Shown piece after piece: positions 48,641 through 58,580 of a stretch of 64,000 nt of DNA (its first letter is position 1; every line of letters begins with the position of its first letter). Below the pieces are notes generated by a model. The model saw only the letters and a program-made list of their open reading frames with translations, ran no database searches and was not told where the DNA came from. Origin of the DNA: Eurosta solidaginis (Eukaryota > Arthropoda > Insecta > Diptera > Tephritidae); NCBI RefSeq assembly GCF_040869045.1, contig NC_090321.1, positions 90,564,603 through 90,628,602 of the forward strand. Reading direction: 5' to 3'. The position numbers and the translations under genes were made by a program.

Positions 48641-50206
48641 GTGGCACCAGAGCCGCCAGAGGAAACGCATCTAGAAGAAAGGCAACATATGGTCATATGC
48701 CATGCCGTTGAAAATTCAACAGATGATTTATTTGAACGTTTTTCAAGTTTTGGAAAGTTATTGTCAGTGACAGCATACATGTTGAGATTCATAACAAACT
48801 GTAGAACAAATAAAGTAGCCAGAACAACAGGCTTTTTAAGTGTGCACGAGCTGGATAATGCGCATGATGTCTTAGTTAGGCAGGCTCAGAAGGATTCGTT
48901 CCATTCAGAAATTCAGATGTTATTAGCTGGAAAATCTCTGCCTGTAAAACACAGTCTATCTGCATTAACACCATTTATCGATCAAAAGCAATTGTTGCGA
49001 GTAGGTGGAAGGGTTGAGAACGCAGTTATAAAGTTTGACCAAAAACACCCGATAATTCTTAACAAGGATAGTTCGTTGACACACTTATTAGTGAGATATC
49101 ATCATAAGAAATATTTACATGCAGGTAATCGACAATTGCAATATGTACTCGGATTAAGGTACTGGATTCCAAGAGTGGTCCGAATAATCAAGCAATGTAT
49201 ATACAAGTGTACCACATGTATGCGCTTCAGAAATAAACCATTGTCTCAGCAGATGAGTAGCTTACCTCGATATCGGGTGGAACCAGCATTAGCTTTCGTG
49301 AATACAGGCATAGATTTTGCAGGACCTATACACGTAAAGTCGTGGAAGGGTAGGGGAAGCAAAACTTACAAATGTTGGATAGCAATATTTGTTTGTTTAG
49401 TGACAAAGGCAGTACATTTAGAGTTGGTATCAGAACTATCAACTGCATCATTTCTGGCAACCCTTCTTAGATTTGTGGCTAGACGAGGAAAACCGTCGAA
49501 CATATACTCAGATAACGGTACCAATTTTGTAGGCTGTAATCAAAAATTGAAGGAATTGTGGCATTTTTTACATGAAAGGCATAACCAGGAGAAAATTGTT
49601 AAAGGTATGGCAGAACAAGAAATTCAATGGCATTTCATTCCCCCAACTGGTCATCACTTTAGAGGAATGTGGGAGGCAGGGGTCAAACGTACAAAATACC
49701 ATTTGAAGAGAGTTCTCGAAGATGCTAATACAACATTCGAAGAGACATGCACGGTCTTATGCCAAATAGAGTGTTGTTTGAATTCACGGCCACTCTGCAC
49801 AAAATTCGAAGATGATCCAGATCCCCTTACACCAGGGCATTTTTTAATTCTTAGATCAATGGCGACTATCCCAGAAACTAATTACACTCAATCCAAGGTA
49901 AATAGTTTAAACCGTTGGCAGTATTTACAAAAATTAGTTCAACAATTTTGGAAAAAATGGTCGTTAGAATACATAAGTCGATTACAACAACGCCCAAAAT
50001 GGAGCCAAAAACTCAAAAATATCCAATGTGGTGACATTGTACTCCTCAAAGATGATACATTGCCACCAAGCAAATGGAGTATAGGCAAAGTTGTAGAAAC
50101 ATATCCAGGCAAAGATGAACTTGTAAGAGTTGTTTCAGTCAAAACATCAAGGGGAACATTTAAATGTCCCATCGTTAAGTTATGCCCGTTATTTATGGAC
50201 TATTGA
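48641..50206 (+). CDS. BEL/Pao integrase with C-terminal DUF5641-type domain
   Basis: This is an uninterrupted 521-residue frame, though it lies downstream of a stop and has no natural ATG start. The zinc module is HHKKYLHAGNRQL with CTTC. The DDE core has Asp in NTGIDFAGPIH, Asp in YSDNGTNFVG and Glu in GMWEAGVKRT. The C-terminal domain contains LNRWQYLQKLVQQFWKKW and GDIVLLKDD, and ends PLFMDY. In an intact element the enzyme would insert the cDNA into the genome. Here it is not expected to be translated. Confidence 0.85.
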   Translation: MAPEPPEETHLEERQHMVICHAVENSTDDLFERFSSFGKLLSVTAYMLRFITNCRTNKVARTTGFLSVHELDNAHDVLVRQAQKDSFHSEIQMLLAGKSLPVKHSLSALTPFIDQKQLLRVGGRVENAVIKFDQKHPIILNKDSSLTHLLVRYHHKKYLHAGNRQLQYVLGLRYWIPRVVRIIKQCIYKCTTCMRFRNKPLSQQMSSLPRYRVEPALAFVNTGIDFAGPIHVKSWKGRGSKTYKCWIAIFVCLVTKAVHLELVSELSTASFLATLLRFVARRGKPSNIYSDNGTNFVGCNQKLKELWHFLHERHNQEKIVKGMAEQEIQWHFIPPTGHHFRGMWEAGVKRTKYHLKRVLEDANTTFEETCTVLCQIECCLNSRPLCTKFEDDPDPLTPGHFLILRSMATIPETNYTQSKVNSLNRWQYLQKLVQQFWKKWSLEYISRLQQRPKWSQKLKNIQCGDIVLLKDDTLPPSKWSIGKVVETYPGKDELVRVVSVKTSRGTFKCPIVKLCPLFMDY

Positions 50207-50548
50207 AAGTGGATACTTTCAAGAGGGGCGGTATGTTTGCGTCCGTTGTCTATCGATATACGAAGTATTCACAAAATTTGATGGTCTGTAATTGTTCTAT
50301 TTAATTCACTAGTTTGTATCCATTTTTATACCTAAGCTTTAGATATACTACATAAAATTATAATCCTGTAATGTACATTATCAATACAACCCTGTAAAAT
50401 GCAACTATGTAAACAAGGAGAAAGAAACTAATAAAATTTGGCTTGTCTAGACAGTCTTCAACCGACAATTGAATCGTGCAGTTCACATTTTTATTATACA
50501 GTCCACAAACTTTAATAGTTCACTATTGCATATGAACACTTGCTAACA

Positions 50549-51009
50549 TATTTTGCGTCGTATTCGATTGTTATATTGCAGTTTTTAATTGCGAAAAATG
50601 TTAGAAAATTTACTAACCAGTGGGAAAAATAATTTCACTTGCAAAGTGTGCCAACAGCCTTAGCTAAAGCAAATGTCAAATTCTTCTTATGATTTGCCTG
50701 GAAAAAAAATTGGGAGATGGCTACTTTTCAATATCAGATGGCGCCAGTGTCGCTCATTCTACCGTTCTCCATAATAATACTATGTACAAACTCACACCAA
50801 ATTGGCAATTTATACCATTTGGGCAATTTATGACGCAATTTATCATATAATAAATTATTATAATAAATTGCTAATTTGAAAAAAATTGTTTCAAACTGGA
50901 AATGCAACCTTGTACAGTGTCTTTATTAAGTAGATTTAAACGTCAGTTACGCATGGCTCAACTATATGGTTGGCTCTTCTCATCAGCTGATTTGATTATT
51001 TTCATTTCA
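50549..51009. other. Noncoding spacer
   Basis: Nothing is recognised between the probable BEL LTR end and the next retroposon. The stretch is AT-rich, with local palindromic TAATAAATTATTATAATAAA near 50850. Confidence 0.4.
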
Positions 51010-51157
51010 GGAAATTATATAACATCACTGGAAGAGTTTATGAATGGATAGAGGATAATCTAAGTAACAGATATCAAACTATAGGATTTAATATGAAAAA
51101 TTTTCACAGGAGATAGAAGTAAAACATGGTTTTCCACAAGGAAGTAAATTAGGTCCG

Positions 51158-52045
51158 TTGTTGTTCATAATGTATATTAATGATTTGCCAGGTGTATTAC
51201 ATCATTGCAAAATACATATGTTTGCGGATGATACACTGATTTATTTAAAGGAAAAGGATGTGCAAGTTGGGCTTGGAAAGATTAATGAATATTTACTTAC
51301 TGTAAACGAATGGTTGTGTATGAACCAATTGTGTGTTAATGTACAAAAAGCAAAATGTATGGTAGTAGGAAAGACTAGATTTAGGGAGGAAGCTGAAATG
51401 AGATCAGTTTTATTTTCAGGGTCACAGCTGGAATGGGTCCAAAGATACAAGTATCTAGGGGTAATTATAGATAATAGTTTGAGTTTCAAAGAACACGTTG
51501 AATATATAAATGGCAAAATAGCAAAGAAAGTCAACTTGATGCGTAGATTGAGAAAAAATATTTCGAAAGCAGGAAAAACTACATTATTTAAAATGATTTT
51601 GGTGACTCATATAAAGTATTGTTCTTCAATACCATTGATGGCAAGTAAACAAGCAATATCCAAGTTGCAAAAAAATTTTAATAAAGGGATGACAGTACTG
51701 AACAAAAGTCATACTGAACGTGTTCAAAGTATGTCAAGAGATTTAGGATATTTATCTATAGAAAATGAAGTGAAAAGAGGTGTACTAACTTTGATCTTTG
51801 GAGTTTTAAATGGCCTAATACCTGAATATTTAGAATATTTAATTAGAAGAAATTCTGATGTACATCAGTACCAAACTAGACAGGCAAATCAGTTTCACTT
51901 GGAGCCTGTACGTACAACTAAGGGCTTAAAATCAGTAGCAATGTATAATGCTGTCCCAGATGAAATAAAAAATGTAAGAGCAGTTGGATTGTTTAGGGAA
52001 AGGATAGGTCTCTGGTTAGATGCTAATGCAATGGCGGATGATTAA
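51158..52045 (+). CDS. C-terminal part of a CR1/L2-like reverse transcriptase
   Basis: There are 295 open codons (the first is not an ATG) with the catalytic FADD near 51220, the thumb region, and the terminal segment that closes such proteins. Fingers, most of the palm and the endonuclease are missing. It has no promoter of its own, so expression is unlikely. Confidence 0.75.
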   Translation: MLFIMYINDLPGVLHHCKIHMFADDTLIYLKEKDVQVGLGKINEYLLTVNEWLCMNQLCVNVQKAKCMVVGKTRFREEAEMRSVLFSGSQLEWVQRYKYLGVIIDNSLSFKEHVEYINGKIAKKVNLMRRLRKNISKAGKTTLFKMILVTHIKYCSSIPLMASKQAISKLQKNFNKGMTVLNKSHTERVQSMSRDLGYLSIENEVKRGVLTLIFGVLNGLIPEYLEYLIRRNSDVHQYQTRQANQFHLEPVRTTKGLKSVAMYNAVPDEIKNVRAVGLFRERIGLWLDANAMADD

Positions 52046-52182
52046 TGTGATATAAAATAATATTTAATAAATCTATTTGTTTTAGTTATAATTAACTTTA
52101 CATTTTATATACAGCTGGCTGTTAAACTTAATAAGATATAATAATTGTATAGAAATTAATTGAATTAGCAGTAGGCATATAT

Positions 52183-52394
52183 GTAATACTCCTATATTGC
52201 TAACAGAAAATACTCTCAATGGGTTTTTAATTCGAATTCTTAATATTGTAGCAACATAAATGTGACAAGAAAAAGTTAAAATTTAGGTACATTCGATTAT
52301 TGAATACAAAAACAAAAACGGTTAAACAGCAATATATCAGCACTATGATGTTTGGGAATGTACCTAGCCTTTTGTAGCAATATAGGAGTATTAC
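52183..52394. repeat. 20-bp perfect inverted repeat in the retroposon 3' UTR
   Basis: GTAATACTCCTATATTGCTA (52183-52202) pairs with its exact reverse complement at 52375-52394. Weaker pairing extends outward to AGTAG/CTACT. It would close a loop of about 172 nt in the element RNA just before the tail. Confidence 0.7.
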
Positions 52395-52440
52395 ATTTAT
52401 GGCCGTAGGCTACTTTTTAATAAATAAATAAATAAAATCT

Positions 52441-53269
52441 ACTCATAATGCATACGCTTGTGTTAAAGTCATCTATATGAAAAAGTGCTCATGTGTCGGA
52501 GCTATAACAGCTGCTGGGATTACTACACAAATCACACACAGAATATTTTGCATTCACGAGTTCAAAATTGATGTATATTGCTTCTTTCTGCGCACCGACG
52601 TCACACTTGACTGCTTCACCGACTGAAAGAAAGAGAGAAAAAAACAAGAGCTTAAGGAAAATGACGTGAAATTGCCCATAAAAAACAGCTGAACTAATGC
52701 TTACATGCGCAATGCGCCACCTTCTATAATTTCATCATGGGGTAACTACAATTATGAAACACACCTAAGTTTTGACATCCAGCTGATTTAATTTATACAT
52801 GTTTCATTACTCGTCCGTTGATACACTTTTAGCCCGTAAACCGCATAGTGTACAAGTACAAGTGTGTTGACTTCTTTCTGACAGGCACTCGCTTAAGTAG
52901 GCATAACGGGAAAATCTGGGTTGCCATTGTTGTTTCGGTTGAAAAAGGTCAATTAGGGTTCTGTGCAGAGACGTAAAAGATTGAAGCAGGGTTTATGTAG
53001 TCACAAAAGTGTTGCTCCTGTTCCACAGCATTTTAATTTTATATCATGGCGAAAAGTGTTCAGTTCAGAGTTATTGATATTCATTAAAAGTTTAATTTGT
53101 TAGGGAGGGTTACTCCTTTAATTGTAAAAAGCAGAGAAAACGTAGAGTTTTTCAAATTATTGTGAAAAACTTTTTAAATTGAATTTCTGTACCCAAGTTC
53201 ACTATGAAAACTTAAAAATGTACACTTATTGAAAACTCATTTGCACACACAATTTACACTTTGAATTTA
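52441..53269. other. Gene-poor spacer
   Basis: No coding sequence, RNA gene or repeat unit was recognised in this stretch. Confidence 0.4.
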
Positions 53270-54165
53270 ATTGTGTTTTATGCACAAAATTTTGAAACTA
53301 AAAACAAAATTTTCATTTGTCAGAAAAAATAAAGAAAAAACTGCCTAATGTCAAAAAACCCTATCGAAATACAAACTGGCTTGTTTGTTTTTAATGAACT
53401 ACGTTGAATTTTCTTGTATTTCATTAGTTTTTTCAAATATAGTTCACATACTTTCACCAGTATTGAAACCTTATTGGCTCCCTCGACAAAAAATATAAGA
53501 GAAAATACAAGAAAAATACATAGAAAATAAAGTAACGTCATATAGGAGTTTGATTTGTTTGCAATTACAGCACCATTATATTTGCAGGAGGCTTTCACAG
53601 CTACAAAAAATTAAGGCGGATTTAAACAGACGCTTTGGTTGCGTTGCATTCATTAATTCATCTGTCGGGCGAAGTATCGAAAAATTTACATAAATGCTTT
53701 GGTTGCGTGCCTACGCGAAACTATATTTCAAAAAACTAACGAAATACAAGAAAAATACAACCTTTCATTAAAAACAAACGAGCCAGTTTGTTTTTCGATA
53801 AGATTTTTTGACATTCGCGGTTTTTTCTTTATTTTTTTCAGACCAATGAAAGTTTTTTTTTTAGTTTGAAAATTTGGTGCATAAAAACACAATTAGAATC
53901 AAGTTTCTTGTGAAAAAAGTGAACCATTAGAGAAAGAAATAATTTGCGCGTGTTATTTGCATTGTTTTATTGTTAAAAATGTTAATGTAAAAATAAAATG
54001 TAAAACATAAACAAAAACATGACAAACTCGCTAATTATGGGGGAATAGTGGCCTTGCTTTTTCATGATAGAAATTTTTTTTGTGTTTTGAAGTTCCGATA
54101 AAGTTTCGTTAGTTTTTTTTAGCTTGAAATCCAAGCAAAAATAAAGTAGTGTCATATATGCTTTT
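53270..54165. repeat. Degenerate long inverted repeat
   Basis: 53270-53450 resembles the reverse complement of 53715-53895 (shared GCATAAAACACAATT, CGAAATACAAG and AACAAACTGGC-like blocks). 53470-53560 resembles 54080-54165. This is an old foldback-like unit without coding content. Pairing is imperfect. Confidence 0.5.
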
Positions 54166-55850
54166 GAAGTGACCAAAGCGTTTTATATAATTTTGCCCTT
54201 ATGCATTTGTGTAAACAGCCTTAGAAGTGAAATTATTCCATGTTACACGTGTGGCGCTTTATATTTTGACTCAAATTTAAATAAATTTTGCTTTCCGTAT
54301 ATTTCCGCATTGTTGCAGGCTACAAATCTAGTATTCTTATTTCCGCGGAAATATATGCAACTATTACATCTGTAAATACTACAAAGTTTTATTTAACTAT
54401 TAAATGCAACTCAGCTTGAAGTACTCTTACGTACCAAAAATGCAACTCTAGACCTGAGATTTGCATCAGGTGAGCGAGGCTGTTTGTAGTTTTGACGTTT
54501 ATCGCTTAGTTGACACACTTGGTATAGGTACACTGTGGTAAACCGCCCTACAAGAAACGCTGATAGTTTTACTAATACACTCACACTTGTAATTGACAAT
54601 GCTGATCCTGCGATGACGTAAACATTGATACTCAAATTTATGTATATTCCTTTGTTCGCTCACGCATGTCCGCATGTACCCAACGACAGCCTATAATTAT
54701 GAAAAAGAACTCAAACTGGGAAAGCTTCGGACACCTGGTACAGAACAAAAGAACATACAGCAGATACCATTATGCATGTGAGACAGATACATAATTCTCA
54801 ACGGAATTTTATGTATGCGAGAACAGTTTATCCGATTTAATCATGTTGTCACTACTGACTGTCATATGACAATCAAATGATTATCACGGTTGTTTTGTTA
54901 TTTTTTAAATTCCGCATTTTCAACCGACGAAAACCATATAAAAAATAAATTTAAAAAATGAAAAAGAGAGCATTTCAAAGCTCCATGCTAAAAGAAAAAA
55001 AATCTAAAATAATATTAAAAAATACCAAAAGCTGTCGGAATGTGTGGGGCGCACTCAAAAAATTGATACGCGAAAAATAATAGTGGTTAGTGGTGATTAA
55101 TTTTTAAACGTGTTTCCGCATGAGGAAAGCGCTCTTCTGTTGTTTTGTTATATTCTGAATTGAAATTGAACATTCTGAACTCGAATTCTTATTATTTATT
55201 TTAAACAAATAAGAAACACGTATGCTTTTATCATGTACAAAATTAAAACCGTAATGAAATAAAGTAAATAAAAAGCAAAAAGCATTGTTTCATTTTTGGC
55301 GGAATATAACAATGGTCATTTATGATAGTATAACAGTCAAACCTGATATCTACAGTAAACTATCATTTATGACACTTTTTGATAGTTAGAGTGTCAGCAC
55401 TGATCCAGGAAAATGAATGAGAGTGAGCAGTACGGCTATATACTTAATCAGTAGGCCACGTTGGTGTATAAGAAGGAGACAAAAACTCACACGTACACAG
55501 TTGTTTACATCACATTTGCGCAAGTCCCCTTAAGTTTGTGATAGAAAGTTTGTACGAGGCGCTGATCGTTAGGTTGACATTGCTGACAATCAGATGATAG
55601 TCATATGATAGTCTGTATTCTTGTAGGACGATGCGTTTTTTAAAAATTGTACCAGTTCTCGCCAATTTGGTTAAGCCGGAGTCATTGGTGCCGTATGTCG
55701 TATCGCTGTATCCGTATCCCTAACGTCATCAGCTGTTTATCGTTACGACGGTAAACCAAAACCCAGTTGGTTGGCTACGATACGGTTACGACCTTAGCGG
55801 CACCAATAATCGATTGCATTGATTCTCATAAGGTTGGCCGAATCAGCTGT
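54166..55850. other. Gene-poor spacer upstream of the 5'-nucleotidase gene
   Basis: No coding sequence was recognised. It contains short palindromes around TCATATGA and CTATCATTTATGA, but nothing I can name. Confidence 0.4.
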
Positions 55851-55866
55851 TAAAAGGTTATCGATA
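55837..55866 (+). promoter_or_regulatory. DRE and E-box-like core promoter motifs
   Basis: TATCGATA at 55859-55866 is the DREF-binding DRE. AATCAGCTGTTA just upstream (about 55841-55852) matches the E-box-like promoter motif often paired with it in fly housekeeping promoters. A second CAGCTGTT lies near 55730. They lie 265-290 bp upstream of the 5'-nucleotidase ATG, a plausible promoter position. Confidence 0.55.
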
Positions 55867-56131
55867 CGGTTACCGATAAAGCACCAATGTCTCCAGCTTT
55901 ATATATAATATAGTTATGGAACACAATATATTACATTAACATTTGGCATAAACACAAAATTATTGAACAAAAAAATTAACTAATCGCCATTACTAAAGTT
56001 AAAGCCCGCCGAGAGGATATCTAGAGAATACTTTCCAGTTCACCAGAAGTAAGAAAGTTTGGTAGAGAATTTAAAGCAAAAAACTGTTTCGTCGTCGAAT
56101 ACGCATTGCCATTACAAGGCTTTTGGATAAA

Positions 56132-56526
56132 ATGGGTGATGAAAAGATTCCAGGCATTTATGACAGTGCAATTAAAACATTGCGATTAGAAGATATACCA
56201 ATTCTAAACAATGAAAATTGTAAAATTAAAAATCGGCAGCGAGTTGAAAAAATTTTAAACGAGTTTATGGCTGGAGGCCATGAAAGATTGCAAGTTGTTT
56301 CGGATTTTGACTTTACTATTACAAAACAGCGGACCTCTAGTGGGTTACCTGTGCCAAGTAGTTTTGGTATATTCGAAGAATGTAAATCATTGCCGCCAGG
56401 TTTTGTTAAAGCAGCGCGTCAGCTTCATGATACTTATCGTCCTATTGAAGTTGACCCGCACATATCACGGGAAGAGAAAACACATGCTATGATTGAATGG
56501 TGGACAAAATCGAGTCGGACCTTAAC
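56132..56526 (+). CDS. cN-IIIB: Cytosolic 5'-nucleotidase III (cN-III), first coding exon
   Basis: I chose ATG 56132 (AAAATGGG context); an upstream TTG in frame is not a likely start. The exon encodes 131 codons plus two bases and ends at a perfect donor GTAAGT (56527-56532). HAD motif I, SDFDFTITK, holds the nucleophile Asp and the following catalytic Asp. GHERLQVV before it and GLPVPSSFG, FVKAARQLHDTYRPIE and MIEWWTKS after it match NT5C3/cN-IIIB proteins. These dephosphorylate pyrimidine or 7-methylguanosine monophosphates in the cytosol. The family is about 300 residues, so roughly half is missing. The remaining exons are not found before the window ends, and the 7.5 kb that follow are intron filled with transposons. 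The choice of IIIA versus IIIB is by analogy with flies. Confidence 0.85.
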
Positions 56527-56594
56527 GTAAGTTAAATAAAAATTTTCTTGTTTACGTCTATTGCTTTAGTATAATCATAATCATTAGCAAACTT

Positions 56595-56732
56595 GGTAAT
56601 AGTCTAGTTGAGGGGTCGACTGCTAATACGCTACCAAAAATATCGAGTGAGGTGTCAAAAGACGCGTATTAATATCGAGAACAATAATTTTGGTAGCGTA
56701 TTAGCAGTCGACACCTCAACTTGACTATTACC
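56595..56732. mobile_element. 138-bp hairpin MITE
   Basis: GGTAATAGTC...TCGACTGCTAATACGC is mirrored almost perfectly to TATTACC at 56732. The arms are about 45 bp with a spacer of about 45 bp that contains ATATCGAG twice. It lies within the first intron of the 5'-nucleotidase gene. Confidence 0.75.
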
Positions 56733-56904
56733 GCAAAGCTTAACCTGGATCATATGTACATATGTACATTTATGTGTACGTAAGCAAGTATGGTATTTGC
56801 TGGCGCTCGACGTTTGCAATTTCAATTCAAACATATTGGAATCCCAAAGATGCTTCTCATGACCTTATGTTTTGTTGCATGTGCAAATAAAAGCAATAAC
56901 TAAT
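56733..56904. other. Intronic sequence
   Basis: No feature was recognised beyond a short ATGTACATATGTACAT palindrome near 56752. Confidence 0.4.
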
Positions 56905-57000
56905 TTCACACAAGTCATGACTTCGGAGAAAAATATCCACTAGTTTAGTATATATACCCCTAACATTCAGATAATAGACATTGAGGTCATTACGAAAGGT
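56905..57000 (-). pseudogene. Inverted fragment of a non-LTR endonuclease start
   Basis: On the minus strand it reads DLNVYYLNVRG, then TKLVDIFLRSHDL, the same block as 57996-58075 plus 62999-63030. Here it is not interrupted by the gypsy element, so it serves as the empty site. It lies head to head with the forward fragment beginning at about 57003. Confidence 0.7.
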
Positions 57001-57002
57001 AG

Positions 57003-57540
57003 ATTTGTCTGATACCGTTCTCTAATGTTGTATTCTACGAGTTTTTAAATGACCTTGCAGGCATTGGTCCTTATTAACTTAACAGAATTTATAATAAATT
57101 TGGTAAATAACTTGATTTAATTTTTTCAGACGACACATCGAATTGTTCTCTAACTCGATGTGATCCAGTGGTGGTGCCTGAGGATGTTTATTTATTTTAT
57201 TTTATTTATTTATTTATTTACAGTCTTGTAGACCTAAATTAGGTACATGTATGTATGAGATCATTATCTAAATGGTAGTGCTTTGCAATAGTTATATAAT
57301 AATTTCTTAAATTTATTGATATTTGGACATTGTTTTATTTCAAATGGTAGATCATTGTACTCTCTCAATCCCTCGTAGTATATATTGTTCTTGTCGAATT
57401 CTGATCGAACAGCTGGCAGCTTATCATCCAGCACTTTCAATATGCCTGGATTGCCTCAGATTACCGGTGTGGAATACTACTGATCTGAATGCGTATTCTC
57501 GCCGGTTTCTGTTTAGGAAGGCCAATTGGTCTTTACTAAT
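57003..57540 (+). pseudogene. Non-LTR endonuclease C-terminal fragment, copy 1
   Basis: The stretch matches 63424-63715 (FYEFLN, then ALSICLDCLRLPVWNTT, AYSRRFLFRKANWS). It is interrupted at 57192-57420 by the tail of another retroposon and is followed by a SINE-like repeat. The endonuclease belongs to the EEP family of Jockey/CR1-type elements. Stops are present. Confidence 0.6.
57188..57424 (-). mobile_element. 3' tail of a CR1/L2-like retroposon
   Basis: On the minus strand it encodes EYNDLPFEIKQCPNINKFKK and LLYNYCKALPFR, followed by a short 3' UTR and a TAAATAAATAAATAAA tail. A TTAT duplication (57188-57191 and 57421-57424) flanks it. Copy 2 of the host sequence at 63600 gives the empty site. 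Confidence 0.7.
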
Positions 57541-57941
57541 GTTGTAACCCAGGGGGTAGGGGATCAGAATATACCCGCGGTAGGTATGCCTGTCGTAAGA
57601 AACGACTAAAATACCAGATTCAAGGGGCTGTCTAGCGCAACCTTTCAGGTTGCCAGCGCAATATATAGCTTCTCCAAACCCAATTGTCACCCTCACCTAT
57701 CCGCGGCGAATCCTGTTTCACTACCAGACGAGGCTCTGGCGACCCCAAGCTCCTCATGGAACTTGGGGGTAGGGAGGGAGAGAATGGCCTGAAGGTTTAA
57801 TGTGGCCACATAAATCGTTCCCGAGATGGTCGGGCTAGCACCTTAATGGTGCTATGGTACCGGAGCGTACCGGATTTGTATCCGGCAAAGGACCATCACA
57901 TCGATAACCCTCCCCAAAGCCTTCGGGGAGCAACCTTATCA
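57541..57941 (+). mobile_element. SINE-like repeat, copy in tandem unit 1
   Basis: The repeat is flanked by TCTTTACTAAT (57530-57540 and 57942-57952). It starts GTTGTAACCCAGG and ends GGGAGCAACCTTATCA. It is the same family as 5144-5565 but without the (CAA)n tail. Confidence 0.75.
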
Positions 57942-58075
57942 TCTTTACTAATCGATGAAGTCTCTAAAATAATGTGGCATGAGTACGGCGGAGATATTGA
58001 AGCGAGCTCCTTTCGTTATGACCTCAATGTCTATTATCAGAATGTTAGGGGTCTAAATACTAAACTAGTGGATCT
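57942..58075 (+). pseudogene. Non-LTR endonuclease N-terminal fragment, copy 2 first part
   Basis: The frame reads LIDEVSKIMWHEYGGDIEAS and then FRYDLNVYYQNVRGLNTKL, the start of an EEP endonuclease (conserved N in QNVRG). It breaks off at GATCT, where the gypsy element is inserted, and resumes at 62999. Confidence 0.7.
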
Positions 58076-58397
58076 TGTGGCAACCTAAACAATCGAACTA
58101 CGCTGGTAACCCAGCAAAAGCGAAAGAACGAAACAAAACGAAATACAAGTGCTCTTAGCAAAAAGAAGAAAAAGTTTTCAATCAATATCATTATATCATT
58201 ATATCATCTCGTCATCGAAACGCCGGCACGCGCATTTATTCACATTAAATTTATACCTTTATTAAATAATTAGCTTTCCTTACTTTTAGTAAATAACATG
58301 CAAATAAATTAAAATTGTCTTAGTGTAGTAAGCATTTACAAAGTGAATTAAAGTAAACACATAAAAGCCTTAAACTCATAGATTCATTATCCCCATA
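58076..58397 (+). repeat. 5' LTR of the CsRn1-clade element
   Basis: It is 322 bp, same length as the 3' LTR. Differences are seen near TCTTAGC/TCTTGGC, GTTTTCAA/GTTTGCAA and AACTCATAG/AACACGTAG. It contains ATTATATCATTATATCAT and several AAATAAATT tracts. Confidence 0.88.
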
Positions 58398-58400
58398 AAG

Positions 58401-58411
58401 TGGTGACCCCG
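58401..58411 (+). promoter_or_regulatory. tRNA-Trp primer-binding site
   Basis: TGGTGACCCCG three bases after the LTR complements the 3' end of tRNA-Trp (CGGGGTCA plus CCA). CsRn1-clade elements are known to use this primer. Confidence 0.75.
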
Positions 58412-58580
58412 AAATAAAAACGCGGTGATAGTGAATCTTAAAGCAAACCACGATTCAAGTGAGATTGTACGGTGTGCGAACCGGCATTTGGACCCACAGC
58501 AGAAAGGCGTAGGTATTACAACGTGACCATAACGGCATACATCATAACGGTTCTCAACGACACTTTCGACCTCTGGCAAA

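Larger units (their letters stand above)
46858..50548 (+). mobile_element. BEL/Pao LTR retrotransposon, 5' part deleted
   Basis: Protease-to-integrase coding sequence of BEL/Pao type is present, but the 5' LTR, leader, gag and most of protease are gone. After the integrase stop a purine tract AAGAGGGGCGG (50221-50231) precedes a probable 3' LTR from TGTTTGCG (about 50234) to GCTAACA (about 50548), with AATAAAAT near 50431. The LTR ends are inferred from the TGTT/AACA pairing only. Confidence 0.78.
51010..52440 (+). mobile_element. 5'-truncated CR1/L2-like non-LTR retroposon
   Basis: It begins inside the RT (HGFPQGSKLGPLLFIMYIND after a frameshift near 51105) and runs through an intact frame 51158-52045. 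A 3' untranslated region follows, with a tail of TAAATAAATAAATAAA ending about 52435. Motifs are FADDTLIYLKE, YKYLGVIIDNSLSFKEHV and a C terminus MYNAVPDEIKNVRAV, typical of CR1/L2/Rex1-group RTs. 5' truncation is the usual result of target-primed reverse transcription. Confidence 0.78.

Noticed and set aside
55100..55700. A 5' noncoding exon or second gene upstream of the nucleotidase
   Set aside because: No coding frame, clear splice pair or conserved motif could be supported.
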